64,000 nucleotides of DNA from Gordonia hydrophobica NBRC 16057 (GCF_001592365.1 NZ_BCWU01000006.1:124001-188000); one strand, 5' to 3'. Counted from the first letter of the stretch, positions 34,801 through 43,653 are shown. The notes: generated from the letters alone by a model not told the origin. Numbers and translations: made by a program.

Positions 34801-35636
34801 ACGGAATCGGCACCCTCGCCGACGCGGAGACGGCAACGGTCGCGCAGCAGCAGATCACCCGGTATCCGACACTGGCCGTGGTGCCGGGAAAGGGTGTCCG
34901 GGTCGCCGTCGCCGCGTCGACGGCCGAACGCGACGCGGGGATCCGATCGGCTGCCGCAGCACTCCTGCGCCAGTCCATTGCGCCCCCGAGTCGACGGCTC
35001 GCGACCTCGTTGCCGCCGGCGGCCAAGCTGTCGCTGAGCCAGAATCCGTACCGAGACGTCGACGCTCTGTTGGCGGACTGCACGGCACGCGCCATCACCG
35101 ACGTGCTGGCCGCGGAGAAGACCGTGGCGCAGTTGCGGTCGCCGACCGATTTCGCCGACCTGTCTGCGCGCGTCGCCCCCGTCGTCCGTTCCCGAGCCCC
35201 GGAGTACTTCGACGCCGCGGTCGCCGCGCTCGCAGAGTATGCACCGGTCCGACGGGCGATCGACGCGCACAGCGGAACCCTTGCCGCCGATGACGTCGCC
35301 GATCAGACGTCCAATCTGATCTTCGACGGATTCATCGGCATGACCCCGCTGCAGCACCTGCAGTCGTTGCCGCGCTATCTGACGGCGGCCCGCATGCGGT
35401 TGGAGGGGTTGGCCTCGGCGGGCCGACGCGACAACGAGGCGTTGGCATCGATCGATCGGGTGGTCGCGGCCTGGAACCGCCGGGAAGCACAGCTGCCGGA
35501 AGCACGGCACGCCGCGCTCGCGGAGATGGTGCAGTGGCGGCTGGAGGAACTGCGCGTGAGTCTGTTCGCCCAACAGTTGGGCACCAGCGGATCGGTGTCC
35601 GAGCAGCGCATCGTCAAGGCCATCGACAAGTTCTGA
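31899..35636 (+). CDS. hrpA: ATP-dependent RNA helicase HrpA
   Basis: 1245-residue DEAH-box helicase, the normal length for HrpA. Motif I is GETGSGKTTQ (about residues 56-65), motif II IIDEAHERS, motif III ITSATIEPD, and motif VI QRAGRCGRV. Winged-helix, ratchet and OB-type domains follow, then the long HrpA-specific DUF3418 region from about residue 620 to the end. In E. coli HrpA rescues stalled ribosomes and processes mRNA; the actinobacterial role is inferred to be similar. ATG chosen at MSEPISTAGPG next to a TAGAAT element. It converges on nrdR. Confidence 0.95.
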   Translation: MSEPISTAGPGPAVPTSPGGPSSTLTISYPPELPVSACRDEIAAAIAEHQVVVIAGETGSGKTTQLPKICLELGRTAIGHTQPRRIAATSVAKRIADELGTEIGDAVGYQVRFSDKAGADTRIKVMTDGILLREIGRDPSLRGYDAIIIDEAHERSLNIDFLLGYLKRLLPRRPDLKVIITSATIEPDRFAKHFAQADATVPILEVSGRTYPVEIRYRPRETDDSDHDDLDQIAAIDAAVGELWSQGRGDILVFLPTERDIRDTADALRRRSDADIVPLFARLSVAEQQRVFAPSNGRRIVLATNVAETSLTVPGIRYVIDSGTARISRYSTRTKVTRLPIERVSQASARQRAGRCGRVAPGICIRLYSEDDFDARPEYTDPEILRSNLAAVILSMLSLRLGDVTDFPFVQPPDQRAIRDGMTLLSELGAVTDTDSATARLTKVGRELARLPVDPRLGRMLVAGHDNGCLDHMLVIAAALALPDVREFPTDKREAATAAHRRHAVPGSEFLGQVKLWQYLAEKRDELSGNQFRRLCEREFLHYLRIREWTDLHRQLTRTVRDLRWQTPSTEVDAAAVHRSVLTGLLTNVGAKIGDTREFLGTRGTKFSIFPGSFLANKPPAFVVTSELVETSRLFAHTVASVDPLWVEEIAGDLVTRTYSEPHWSTRRGAVMAHEKVSLYGVPLVAQRRVNYGPIDPKTAREIFIQEALVAGRWRNRHAFTKHNADLIREAEETEQRARRRNLRISDDDLFEFYAARVPANVVSTRHFDSWWKKAGRTDPTLLNLRPDEFLADDTPSAADFPAAWQQGETRLELRYHFEPGAPDDGVTVIVPRPLLKHIRDSGFDWLVPGMREELATALIKSLPKGLRKSMSPASRYADLALTRLTARAEPLLTGLARELSAISGVTLTARDFRPDTVATHLRMHFAVTDAKGAIIARGDHLSAIRTDLEGDGSPADSTPVHHTWSADGIGTLADAETATVAQQQITRYPTLAVVPGKGVRVAVAASTAERDAGIRSAAAALLRQSIAPPSRRLATSLPPAAKLSLSQNPYRDVDALLADCTARAITDVLAAEKTVAQLRSPTDFADLSARVAPVVRSRAPEYFDAAVAALAEYAPVRRAIDAHSGTLAADDVADQTSNLIFDGFIGMTPLQHLQSLPRYLTAARMRLEGLASAGRRDNEALASIDRVVAAWNRREAQLPEARHAALAEMVQWRLEELRVSLFAQQLGTSGSVSEQRIVKAIDKF

Positions 35637-35660
35637 CGAGCGTCGCCGAGGGCGCCGCGG

Positions 35661-36110
35661 TCAGCGGCGATCGCGGCGGAGCTCGTCGATCTCGCGCTGA
35701 AAGTCGTCCGCCGACTCGAAGGAGCGATACACCGAGGCGAAACGCAGGTACGCGACCTCGTCGAGGTCGCGCAACGGGCCCAGGATCGCCAACGCCACTT
35801 CGTTGCTCGGGATCTCCGCGGATCCCGAGGAGCGGACGGTGTCTTCGACCTTCGAGGCGAGCATCGCCAAGGCGTCTTCGTCGACGTGCCTGCCCTGGCA
35901 CGCCCGACGCACGCCTTTCATCACCTTCTCGCGGCTGAACGGCTCGGTGATCCCGGTGCGCTTGACCACGGACAGCACCGCGGACTCCACCGTGCTGAAT
36001 CGCCGACCGCACTCATTGCAGGACCGCCGGCGACGAATCGCCTGGCCGTCGTCGGTGACTCGGGAATCGACCACTCGGGTGTCGTCGTTCTTGCAGAACG
36101 GGCAGCGCAT
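35661..36110 (-). CDS. nrdR: Transcriptional repressor NrdR
   Basis: 149 residues, exactly the E. coli length. The N-terminal zinc ribbon is C3-x2-C6 (MRCPFC) and C31-x2-C34 (SCNECG), followed by the ATP-cone domain ([20 protein letters not shown]). It senses ATP/dATP and represses ribonucleotide reductase genes through NrdR boxes. No nrd genes are in the window. An ATG 24 nt further upstream is rejected because MRCPFC is the invariant family start. Neighbour of divS/lexA as in other Mycobacteriales. Confidence 0.96.
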   Translation of the reverse strand: MRCPFCKNDDTRVVDSRVTDDGQAIRRRRSCNECGRRFSTVESAVLSVVKRTGITEPFSREKVMKGVRRACQGRHVDEDALAMLASKVEDTVRSSGSAEIPSNEVALAILGPLRDLDEVAYLRFASVYRSFESADDFQREIDELRRDRR

Positions 36111-36169
36111 GGAACGAGAATACCTGGCGCGCACTCACCCTCCTGACGTGAGGAGTCGTGAAGCCGGTG

Positions 36170-36802
36170 CTACCGATAGTCCGGCACGATCAACGCCTGG
36201 CCGATGGTCAGACCCGAGGTTTCCAGACCGTTCAACTTCCTGACCTGAGCGATGACACCGGCTGCCGGCAACTCCGGCGCGATCCGGTGAGCGAGCGCGG
36301 TGAGCGACTCCCCCGCGCGGACGTAGACCACCGACGTCGCCGCCGGAGTCTGCGCTGACGCGGTCTCCCGCTCGCCGACGCCCACGATCATCACCACCCA
36401 CACCATGGCGGCCAGCAGGCCACCGACGACCAGTGCGCCCACCCACCGATGTTCGAACGATCGGGGGAACTGATCCGGGACGGTCCGATGCTGGACGGAC
36501 TGCGGCCGGACCGACCGCTCCCGGATGTTCTGGTCGTCCGAACGGATGACGGTCGAACGGCGGCGGTCCGGCCGGTCGGCCACGCGCCGCGCACCACGCC
36601 CGCTCTCCGAGCGTCCGGTCGGTCGGCACACATCCCGAACCGGCCGGCCGTCTGACCGCTCGACACGATCGCGGTCGACGACCGGAAGGTCGCAGGTCAT
36701 GGCCATTCTGGACGGATACCCGGGCACACTCGGGCGGGCATCCGCGCTGCGGCGGACCCGCCCGGCATCGGTGATTCCTGGTGCGGTGGCGGTGATACTC
36801 AT
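36170..36802 (-). CDS. divS: LysM-domain SOS cell-division suppressor (DivS / Rv2719c-ChiZ type)
   Basis: 210 residues: a ~118-residue basic, probably disordered cytoplasmic N-terminus, one transmembrane helix (WVGALVVGGLLAAMVWVV, about 120-138), and a C-terminal extracytoplasmic LysM domain (VVYVRAGESLTALAHRIAPE ... GLTIGQALIVPD). Divergent from lexA, as is Rv2719c/ChiZ in M. tuberculosis and divS in C. glutamicum, which delay septation during DNA damage. GGAG lies 8 nt before the ATG, and two LexA boxes fall within 45 bp upstream. The symbol rests on context as well as architecture. Confidence 0.87.
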   Translation of the reverse strand: MSITATAPGITDAGRVRRSADARPSVPGYPSRMAMTCDLPVVDRDRVERSDGRPVRDVCRPTGRSESGRGARRVADRPDRRRSTVIRSDDQNIRERSVRPQSVQHRTVPDQFPRSFEHRWVGALVVGGLLAAMVWVVMIVGVGERETASAQTPAATSVVYVRAGESLTALAHRIAPELPAAGVIAQVRKLNGLETSGLTIGQALIVPDYR

Positions 36803-36815
36803 CGCTCGTCTCCGT

Positions 36816-36831
36816 TCGATCGGATGTTCGA
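36816..36831. promoter_or_regulatory. LexA (SOS) box proximal to divS
   Basis: TCGATCGGATGTTCGA matches 11 of 12 defined positions of TCGAAC-N4-GTTCGA. It lies 13 bp upstream of the divS start and abuts a second box. Confidence 0.8.
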
Positions 36832-36846
36832 AGAACTCTTGTTCGA
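36831..36846. promoter_or_regulatory. Second LexA box upstream of divS
   Basis: AAGAACTCTTGTTCGA matches 10 of 12 positions of the actinobacterial SOS consensus and shares one base with the preceding box, so two LexA dimers could bind side by side. Confidence 0.65.
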
Positions 36847-36883
36847 CAGTTAACACCACGGGTCCGACAAACGCCGACACGCA

Positions 36884-36899
36884 TCGAACAATTGTTTGA
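36884..36899. promoter_or_regulatory. LexA box proximal to lexA
   Basis: TCGAACAATTGTTTGA matches 11 of 12 consensus positions, centred ~74 bp upstream of the lexA start. It is expected to mediate autorepression. Confidence 0.82.
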
Positions 36900-36964
36900 G
36901 TTTTGTGATCTACTCAACTAGCCTCGAGTCATCGATCGAACACAGTTGACGAAAGGCCACACCG

Positions 36965-37645
36965 GTGACTGACACGCCCGATCCGATGCTCTCGACTGCC
37001 ACGCTCGAGGCGTCGCTCACCCAGCGCCAGCGCGACGTGCTCGACGTCATCCGCAAGTCGGTCCGCGAGCGCGGCTACCCGCCGAGCATCCGCGAGATCG
37101 GCGAGGCGGTCGGACTCACCTCAACCTCGTCCGTCGCACATCAGTTGCGGACGCTGGAACGACGCGGGCTCCTGAAGCGCGATCCGCATCGGCCGCGCGC
37201 GGTGAATGTGCGCGACGAGCAGCGCACGCCGCCTGCAGGCGGTACCGGCGTCGACGGAGACGCCCTGCCGACCCCGACGTTCGTGCCGGTCCTCGGCCGG
37301 ATCGCCGCCGGCGGACCGATTCTCGCCGAACAGGCGGTCGAGGAAGTCTTCCCCATGCCACGCGAATTGGTGGGCGAAGGATCGCTGTTCATGCTGCGCG
37401 TGGTCGGCGAGTCGATGGTCGACGCCGCGATCTGCGACGGAGACTGGGTGGTGGTACGGCAGCAGAACGTTGCCGACAACGGCGACATCGTCGCGGCCAT
37501 GATCGACGGCGAAGCCACTGTGAAGACGTTCAAGCGGACGGACGGCCACGTGTGGCTCATGCCGCACAACGAGCACTTCGACCCCATCCCCGGTGACGAC
37601 GCCGCCATACTGGGCAAGGTCGTCACCGTGATGCGGCGAATCTGA
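36965..37645 (+). CDS. lexA: SOS repressor LexA
   Basis: 226-residue repressor-protease. The winged-helix DNA-binding domain ([20 protein letters not shown], then [19 protein letters not shown]) is at 19-63. The autocleavage site is A115-G116 in [10 protein letters not shown], and the catalytic dyad is S150 (GESMVDAA) and K187 (ATVKTF). RecA filaments would trigger cleavage and release the boxes upstream of lexA, divS and recA. GTG start; divergent from divS. It is convergent with ptsI, with 15 bp between stops. Confidence 0.96.
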   Translation: MTDTPDPMLSTATLEASLTQRQRDVLDVIRKSVRERGYPPSIREIGEAVGLTSTSSVAHQLRTLERRGLLKRDPHRPRAVNVRDEQRTPPAGGTGVDGDALPTPTFVPVLGRIAAGGPILAEQAVEEVFPMPRELVGEGSLFMLRVVGESMVDAAICDGDWVVVRQQNVADNGDIVAAMIDGEATVKTFKRTDGHVWLMPHNEHFDPIPGDDAAILGKVVTVMRRI

Positions 37646-37660
37646 GTTCGCCCGGAGGCG

Positions 37661-39373
37661 CTACCCCTCCAGTGCCGCGCGGGCGGCCTCCCGCGCGGCC
37701 GCCGGATCGGACGCGGCGACCGCTGCGGCGCCCGCGGCACGACACTGGTCGAGAGTCACCCCGCTCAGGCGCAGACCGACCGCCGCCGAGGCGGCGGGCG
37801 CCGACGAGAGCGATGTGACGCCGAGACCGACGAGCACGCAGGCGAGCAGCGGATCGGCGGCGGCCTCGCCGCACACGCCGACTTGCTTGCCCTGTCGCTG
37901 CCCCGCCTGGCCCACGCGTTCGATGAGCGCGAGCACCGCGGGTTGCCACGGATCGGTCAAGGTCGCGAGTTCGGGCGACATGCGGTCCGCGGCCATCGTG
38001 TACTGCGTGAGGTCGTTGGTTCCGATAGAGACGAAGTCGACCTCCGCGAGGATCGCGTCCGCCATGATCGCCGCCGACGGAACCTCGACCATGACGCCCG
38101 GAATCAGTCCGCGGCGGCGAATCTCGCCGGCGAACTCGCGGGCCTCGTCCACGGTGGCGATCATCGGCGCCATCACCCACGGCGTCGCCCGGTTCTCGCC
38201 CTGCGCAGCCTCCGCGAGCGCGTCGAGCTGATGGTTCCGGACGTCCGGGAAGGTCTGCGCGATCCGATTGCCCCGCACGCCCATCGCCGGGTTCGCCTCG
38301 TCGGGATGGGTGACGAACTTCAGCGGCTTGTCCGAGCCCGCGTCCAGGGTGCGGATCACGACCTTCTGCCCGGGGAACGCATCGATCACCTCGCGGTACA
38401 GTGACACCTGCTCGTCGATCGTCGGCTCGGTGGCCCGATCGAGGAACGCGAGTTCAGTACGGAACAGACCGACTCCCTGCACCGGAGCCTTGGCGCCCTC
38501 CCGCGCCGAGACGCCGTCCGCGACATTCGCCAGAATCAAGACCTCGTGTCCGTCGCTCGTCCGCCCCGGCCCCTGCCAGGCGGCGATCTCAGCCGCCTTC
38601 GCCCGAGCCTCGTCCACCGCGGCGGCGATCGCGTCCGCATCCGGCTCCGAGCCGACAATGCCCCGGTCACCGTCGACGTAGCCGAGTGAACCGTCGGGGA
38701 TCGCATCGAGATCGGCGGCCGCGACGACGCACGGGATCGCCAGCTGACGAGCGATGATCGCCGTGTGGCTGCTGGGGCCGCCCAGGCGCATGCCCAGACC
38801 GATGACCCGCGCCGGATCGAGTCCGGCCGTGTCGGCGGGCGCCAGGTCGTCGGCCAACAGAATCGACGGCACGTCGGGGTTCGGGATGCCCGGTTCCGGC
38901 AGACCGAGAAGCTCGGCCACCACGCGGTCGCGAACGTCCTTGAGGTCCGTCACGCGCTCGGCCATCAGACCGCCGAGTTTGGTGAACATCTCGACGAACT
39001 GGTCCGTCGCGGCGATGGCGGCCAGCGGTGCCGGAACCCCGTCCTTGATCGACTTGCCTGCGGCCGACGCCCACCCGCGGTCGCGCGCGAGTCCGGCTGT
39101 GGCCGTGAGGACTTCGGCGGCGACGCCGGTGCTGTGCGACGCCCGGTCCGCCAGTCGATCGCCAACCGTCGCGGCCGCGGCCGTGAAACGTTCCATCTCC
39201 GCTTCGCGAAGGTCCTCCGCGATCGGCGTGGCATCGATGCCATCGAAGCTCGGACGCCTCCCGGGACGGATCACCGGTCCGTAGGCGAGTCCCCCGACGA
39301 CGGGGGTGCCAGAGACGAGGGTCTGCGCTGCGAACGGATTGTCGGGCTGCAAGTCGGAAGTCACCTGGATCAT
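37661..39373 (-). CDS. ptsI: PTS enzyme I (phosphoenolpyruvate-protein phosphotransferase)
   Basis: 570 residues. The phosphorylated active-site His is H203 in GGPSSHTAIIARQ. The PEP-utilising C-terminal TIM barrel contains GVGLFRTELAFL, VRGNRIAQTFPDV, the EVPSAA segment, GTNDLTQYTMA and the catalytic Cys in GVCGEAAADP. It transfers phosphate from PEP to HPr. ATG 39373 is preceded by a good promoter whose start site falls at or next to the ATG, so the mRNA is probably leaderless. Divergent from the fruR-fruK-fruA operon. Confidence 0.95.
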   Translation of the reverse strand: MIQVTSDLQPDNPFAAQTLVSGTPVVGGLAYGPVIRPGRRPSFDGIDATPIAEDLREAEMERFTAAAATVGDRLADRASHSTGVAAEVLTATAGLARDRGWASAAGKSIKDGVPAPLAAIAATDQFVEMFTKLGGLMAERVTDLKDVRDRVVAELLGLPEPGIPNPDVPSILLADDLAPADTAGLDPARVIGLGMRLGGPSSHTAIIARQLAIPCVVAAADLDAIPDGSLGYVDGDRGIVGSEPDADAIAAAVDEARAKAAEIAAWQGPGRTSDGHEVLILANVADGVSAREGAKAPVQGVGLFRTELAFLDRATEPTIDEQVSLYREVIDAFPGQKVVIRTLDAGSDKPLKFVTHPDEANPAMGVRGNRIAQTFPDVRNHQLDALAEAAQGENRATPWVMAPMIATVDEAREFAGEIRRRGLIPGVMVEVPSAAIMADAILAEVDFVSIGTNDLTQYTMAADRMSPELATLTDPWQPAVLALIERVGQAGQRQGKQVGVCGEAAADPLLACVLVGLGVTSLSSAPAASAAVGLRLSGVTLDQCRAAGAAAVAASDPAAAREAARAALEG

Positions 39374-39380
39374 GTGAGAC

Positions 39381-39408
39381 AGATTACAAGAACCTCTTGA
39401 CTCGTCAA
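39381..39408 (-). promoter_or_regulatory. Sigma-70-type promoter of ptsI (probably leaderless)
   Basis: TTGACG, 16 nt, TAATCT (with TG just before the -10) on the minus strand. The -10 ends 7 nt before the ptsI ATG. The AT-rich stretch between here and 39508 probably also holds the fruR promoter and DeoR-type operators, but I cannot define one. Confidence 0.7.
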
Positions 39409-39507
39409 CACGGACCCATGTAAACACAGATAGAGATCAAATCAATTCCAACTAAAACAACATCCGGGTTTCGGTCGGATGAACACTCTCGCCCACGAGG
39501 AGGCCCG

Positions 39508-40278
39508 ATGTACGCGGAGGAACGCCAGTCCGCCATCGCGAACGAGGTCCGGACCCGTGGCCGCGTCTCGGTGACCGACCTCGCGGCCCGCTTCGCGGTG
39601 ACCGGCGAGACGGTCCGCCGCGACCTGGTGATCCTGCAGCGCAACGGCCACCTGGTGCGCGTCCACGGCGGGGCCGTCCGGCAGGACGTGGCAGCGGTGA
39701 TCGACGAGCCCGACCTGATCGTCCGCGAAGAGACGCGCCGCGCAGAGAAGGCGGCCATCGGGGCGGCCGGCGCCGCGCTCCTGCCCGCCGACGGCGGCTC
39801 CGTCCTCATCGACGCGGGCACCACCACGCTTCAACTCGCGCTCGCCATTCACGGCGACACGCGCCTGACCTACATCACCAACAGCGTCCAGATCGGTGGC
39901 ATCGTCGCCGATCTCCCCGGGTCGACGGTGCTCCTCACCGGCGGCCGGCTCCGCCCCAAGACCGGTGCCGCGGTCGGCGCCGAGGCCATCGCCATGCTGT
40001 CGCGGGTCCGCGCCTCGGTCGGCTTCCTCGGCACCAACGCGCTGTCCATCGCACACGGCCTGTCGACGCCCGACTCGGACGAAGCCGCCACCAAACGCGC
40101 CATGATCGCCGCCTGCACCACCACCGTGGTGCTCGCCGACTCGTTCAAGATCAATCGAGAGGAACTCGTGAGCTTCGGAACCCTGGCAGACATCGACGTC
40201 CTCGTCACCGACGACGGCATCGACGCCGCCTTCGCCGACGAACTGCGCGACCACCAGATCGAGGTGGTGATCGCATGA
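39508..40278 (+). CDS. fruR: DeoR/GlpR-family regulator of the fructose PTS
   Basis: 256 residues. The N-terminal DeoR HTH has RQSAIANEVRTRGRVSVTDL and the signature RFAVTGETVRRDLVIL. The C-terminal sugar-phosphate isomerase-like sensor domain shows SVLIDAGTTTLQLA, YITNSVQIGGIV and LTGGRLRPKTGAAVG, which typically bind fructose-1-phosphate or similar. First gene of the fruRKA operon, overlapping fruK by 4 nt, and divergent from ptsI, so it probably controls both. AGGAGG lies before the ATG. Confidence 0.9.
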   Translation: MYAEERQSAIANEVRTRGRVSVTDLAARFAVTGETVRRDLVILQRNGHLVRVHGGAVRQDVAAVIDEPDLIVREETRRAEKAAIGAAGAALLPADGGSVLIDAGTTTLQLALAIHGDTRLTYITNSVQIGGIVADLPGSTVLLTGGRLRPKTGAAVGAEAIAMLSRVRASVGFLGTNALSIAHGLSTPDSDEAATKRAMIAACTTTVVLADSFKINREELVSFGTLADIDVLVTDDGIDAAFADELRDHQIEVVIA

Positions 40279-41219
40279 TCGCAACTGTCACCGCCAATCC
40301 CAGCACCGACCGGACCATCGAGCTGCCCGGGACGCTCGACCGCGGCGCCGTTCACCGTGCGTCGCGGGTCGTCGACCAGCCTGGCGGCAAAGGCGTCAAC
40401 GTCGCCCGCGTCGTCCACGCGGCAGGCGAGCAGACCGTCGCGCTGCTGCCCGCTCGGCGCGATGATCCGTTCCTCGAGACCCTGCACGCCGTCGCGTTGC
40501 CGAACCAGGCGGTCTCCGTCGACGACCTGGTCCGTACCAATATCACCATCACCGAGGCCGACGGGACCACGACGAAGATCAACGAGTCCGGCGCCGCGCT
40601 CAACGAGGCGGCCGCAGCGCAGCTGCGGAGCCTCATCGTGGCGCGCGCCGAGACCGCCGACTGGCTGGCCCTGTGCGGGTCGCTGCCGCCGGGCCTGCCC
40701 GACGACTGGTACGCCGACCTGGTCCGGGAACTCGGTGGCCGGTGTCGTATCGCCGTCGACACCTCGGGCGCCCCGCTCCTGGCCGTCGCTCAGACCCCCG
40801 CAGCTCTGCTGAAGCCGAACGCGCACGAACTCGCCGAGATCGTCGGCGGCGACGCGGACGCCATGGAGTCCGCCGCCGCCGCGGGCGATCCAGGCGCGAC
40901 GGCCGCGGCCGCACGCACTCTCGCCACCGAGACCGGCGGCTCCGTCCTCACCACCCTCGGCGGCGCCGGTGCGCTGCTGACCACGGCCGACGGCACCTGG
41001 TTCGCGACGGCGCCCGCCGTCACCGTCCGCAGCACCGTCGGCGCGGGTGATTCCTCGCTGGCCGGCTACCTGATCGCCCATGTTCGCAACGCATCCGCCG
41101 AGAGCCTGCTGCGCAGCGCTGTCGCGCACGGTTCCGCGGCGGCCTCGCTGCCCGGAACGACACCGCCGACCCCCGACCTCCTCGATGAGGCCGGCGTCAC
41201 CGTCACCCGCATCTCCTGA
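40275..41219 (+). CDS. fruK: 1-phosphofructokinase
   Basis: 314-residue PfkB/ribokinase-family kinase converting fructose-1-phosphate to fructose-1,6-bisphosphate. Substrate motif TANPSTDRTIEL at the N-terminus, PGGKGVNVARV (about 37-47), and the anion-hole/catalytic motif TVGAGDSSLAGY near 255. Coupled to fruR by an ATGA overlap and followed after 32 nt by the fructose PTS permease, which delivers its substrate. Confidence 0.94.
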   Translation: MIATVTANPSTDRTIELPGTLDRGAVHRASRVVDQPGGKGVNVARVVHAAGEQTVALLPARRDDPFLETLHAVALPNQAVSVDDLVRTNITITEADGTTTKINESGAALNEAAAAQLRSLIVARAETADWLALCGSLPPGLPDDWYADLVRELGGRCRIAVDTSGAPLLAVAQTPAALLKPNAHELAEIVGGDADAMESAAAAGDPGATAAAARTLATETGGSVLTTLGGAGALLTTADGTWFATAPAVTVRSTVGAGDSSLAGYLIAHVRNASAESLLRSAVAHGSAAASLPGTTPPTPDLLDEAGVTVTRIS

Positions 41220-41251
41220 TCGCCCACCCGCCCCGACCCGAAGGCACCACC

Positions 41252-43318
41252 ATGTCCCAACCGATCATCACCCCCGAGCTGGTCCTGCTCGACGGCGACG
41301 CCGGCCCCGACGCCGACTCCGTCATCGGGACCCTCGCCGAGTTGGTCTCGGCGGCCGGTCGTACGACCGACGCGTCCGAGTTGGCTGCGGCAGCACTCGA
41401 ACGCGAGAAGAAGTCCCCGACCGGGCTGCCCGGCGGCATCGCCATCCCGCACGCGCGGGCGGAGTCGGTGACCACCGCCTCGCTCGCGATGGCTCGTCTG
41501 GCCCGTAAGGCGGACTTCGGTGGCCCCGACGGGCCCGCCGACATCGTCTTCCTGATCGCCGCGCCCGCGGGAGCCGCGAGCGAGCACATGAAGGTGCTGA
41601 GCTCGCTGGCGCGCGCACTGGTGCGGCCGGAGTTCGTGCAGGCCCTGCGCGACGCGCCGAACGCCCAGTCGATCGTCGACCTGGTCCTCGACGTGACCGC
41701 CGACAAGAAGGCGCCCGCTGCGACCCCGGCGGCCGCACCGTCCCCGGCACCGGCACCGGCACCGGCAGCCGAGGCAGGCACCGCCGCCGACGCCCCGACT
41801 GATGCCGGTACCGCGGCGAAGCCGAAGATCATCGCGATCACGGCCTGTCCGACCGGCATCGCGCACACGTACATGGCCGCCGACGCCTTGAAGCTCGCGG
41901 CCGAGCGTGCCGACGTCGACTTCGAGGTGGAGACCCAGGGCTCCACCGGCTCCACCCCGTTCTCGCCGACGACCATCGCGGAGGCCGACGCCGTCATCTT
42001 CGCCACCGACGTCGGTGTCAAGAACCGGGATCGCTTCGTCGGCAAGGCAGTGGTCGCGTCGGGTGTCAAACGCGCGATCAACGAGCCCGACGCGATGATC
42101 GCCGAAGCCGTGGCGGCCGGCCGTGATCCGCACGCCGCCACCGTCACCGGCGACGCCAACGCTGCGGCCGACGCGTCGGCGGCGTCGAGCGTCGGCATCG
42201 GCGGACAGCTGAAACAGGCGCTGCTGACCGGCGTCAGCTACATGATCCCGTTCGTGGCTGCGGGCGGTCTGCTGATGGCCCTCGGATTCCTGCTCGGCGG
42301 CTACGAGATCGCCAACAGCACCGTCGAGGAGGGCACGTCCGATGCGACGTACTACGCCCTGCACAACAGCCTCTGGGAACTGCCGCCCGGCGGACTGTTG
42401 CAGTATCTCGGAGCACTGAGCTTCGCCGTCGGCAACCTGGCGATCGGTCTCATGGTCGCCGTCCTGGCCGGGTACATCGCGTACGCGATCGCGGACCGCC
42501 CCGGTCTCGCGCCCGGCTTCACCGCGGGTCTGATCGCCGTCGCCGTCGGCTCCGGATTCATCGGCGGACTGGTCGGCGGTCTGCTCGCGGGCGTCGTCGC
42601 CCTGTGGTTGTCACGGCTCCCCCTCCCGCAGTGGGCGCGCGGACTGCAACCGGTGGTGATCATCCCGCTCGTCGCCACGCTGATCACCGGCTTCGTGATG
42701 TTCGCTCTCCTGGCCCGCCCGCTGTCGTGGGTCAACACCGAACTCGAGAATCAGCTGAACTCGATGTCCGGCAGTTCGAAGATCATCCTCGGCATCGTGA
42801 TCGGCCTGATGATGTGCTTCGACCTGGGCGGTCCGGTCAACAAGGCCGCCTACGCCTTCGGTGTCGCCGGACTCGGCCTGGCCGGCGCAGGCGTCCCGCA
42901 GTGGGAGATCATGGCGGCCGTCATGGCCGCAGGCATGGTGCCGCCGCTGGCCCTGGCGCTCGCCACCGCGCTGCGCCCGTCGTCGTTCACCGAACCGGAA
43001 CGCGAGAACGGCAAGGCCGCCTGGCTCCTCGGCGCATCCTTCATCTCCGAGGGCGCCATCCCGTTCGCCGCCGCCGACCCGCTGCGCGTGATCCCGTCGA
43101 TGATGCTGGGCGGCGCCGTGACCGGCGCCCTGTCGATGGCGATGAGCGTCCAGCTCCGCGCCCCGCACGGCGGCATCTTCGTCCTGTTCGCGATGAACGG
43201 CACCTGGTGGAAGTTCTTGATCGCTATCGTGGCGGGTACGGTCGTCTCCGCGATCGCCGTTCTGACCGCGAAGCAGTTCAAGCCCAGCACAAGGGAGCTC
43301 GAACCCAGCACCGCGTAA
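41252..43318 (+). CDS. fruA: PTS fructose-specific transporter EIIABC
   Basis: 688 residues with domains in the order A-B-C. EIIA is about 1-148, with phosphorylated His67 in IAIPHARAESV. An Ala/Pro-rich linker (152-188) follows. EIIB is about 190-290, with phosphocysteine C199 in ITACPTGIAHTYMAAD. EIIC is about 320-670, with roughly eight to ten membrane helices (GVSYMIPFVAAGGLLMALGF, IILGIVIGLMMCFDLGGPVN). It imports fructose as fructose-1-phosphate using phosphate from HPr. Confidence 0.95.
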   Translation: MSQPIITPELVLLDGDAGPDADSVIGTLAELVSAAGRTTDASELAAAALEREKKSPTGLPGGIAIPHARAESVTTASLAMARLARKADFGGPDGPADIVFLIAAPAGAASEHMKVLSSLARALVRPEFVQALRDAPNAQSIVDLVLDVTADKKAPAATPAAAPSPAPAPAPAAEAGTAADAPTDAGTAAKPKIIAITACPTGIAHTYMAADALKLAAERADVDFEVETQGSTGSTPFSPTTIAEADAVIFATDVGVKNRDRFVGKAVVASGVKRAINEPDAMIAEAVAAGRDPHAATVTGDANAAADASAASSVGIGGQLKQALLTGVSYMIPFVAAGGLLMALGFLLGGYEIANSTVEEGTSDATYYALHNSLWELPPGGLLQYLGALSFAVGNLAIGLMVAVLAGYIAYAIADRPGLAPGFTAGLIAVAVGSGFIGGLVGGLLAGVVALWLSRLPLPQWARGLQPVVIIPLVATLITGFVMFALLARPLSWVNTELENQLNSMSGSSKIILGIVIGLMMCFDLGGPVNKAAYAFGVAGLGLAGAGVPQWEIMAAVMAAGMVPPLALALATALRPSSFTEPERENGKAAWLLGASFISEGAIPFAAADPLRVIPSMMLGGAVTGALSMAMSVQLRAPHGGIFVLFAMNGTWWKFLIAIVAGTVVSAIAVLTAKQFKPSTRELEPSTA

Positions 43319-43378
43319 CCACAGGCACCACGTAACCTGATCAACCAGCACACCAGCACCCTGTACGAAAGGCGCACC

Positions 43379-43639
43379 ATGCCCAGCACCATCGTCACCG
43401 TCGGATCCGCCGTCGGACTGCACGCCCGCCCGGCCACCGTCATCTCCGAGGCCGCGACCGCGCTCGGCGTCCCGGTCACCCTCGCCGTCGACGGCGGCGA
43501 GCCGGTCGACGCCGGCAGCGCGCTGATGATCATGACGCTGGGCGCCGAGAAGGGCGCCTCGGTCACCGTCGAGAGCGACGACCAGGCCGCGGTGGATCAG
43601 ATCGCAGCATTGGTCGCCAAGGACCTCGACGCCGAGTAG
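43379..43639 (+). CDS. ptsH: HPr phosphocarrier protein
   Basis: 86 residues. The phosphorylated His15 lies in VGLHARPAT. The segment around the usual regulatory serine reads AGSALMIMTLG, so a serine is present near position 47 but HPr kinase regulation is not expected in this phylum. It links enzyme I (37661) with EIIA of FruA. Preceded by GAAAGGCGC and 60 nt from fruA; a short hairpin follows. Confidence 0.95.
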   Translation: MPSTIVTVGSAVGLHARPATVISEAATALGVPVTLAVDGGEPVDAGSALMIMTLGAEKGASVTVESDDQAAVDQIAALVAKDLDAE

Positions 43640-43653
43640 TCCCGTCCGGCGTC
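43628..43653. terminator. Weak hairpin between ptsH and hflX ends
   Basis: GACGCCG and CGGCGTC arms around a 12-nt loop that includes the ptsH stop. The right arm touches the stop of the convergent hflX gene. Confidence 0.4.

Noticed and set aside
35641..35670. Short TCGCCG/CGGCGA inverted repeat between hrpA and nrdR as terminator
   Set aside because: Only 6 bp with a 16-nt loop; no better than chance in this GC content.
41710..41815. GC-rich Ala/Pro repeat in fruA as a repeat element
   Set aside because: It is the coding linker between EIIA and EIIB; compositional bias explains it.
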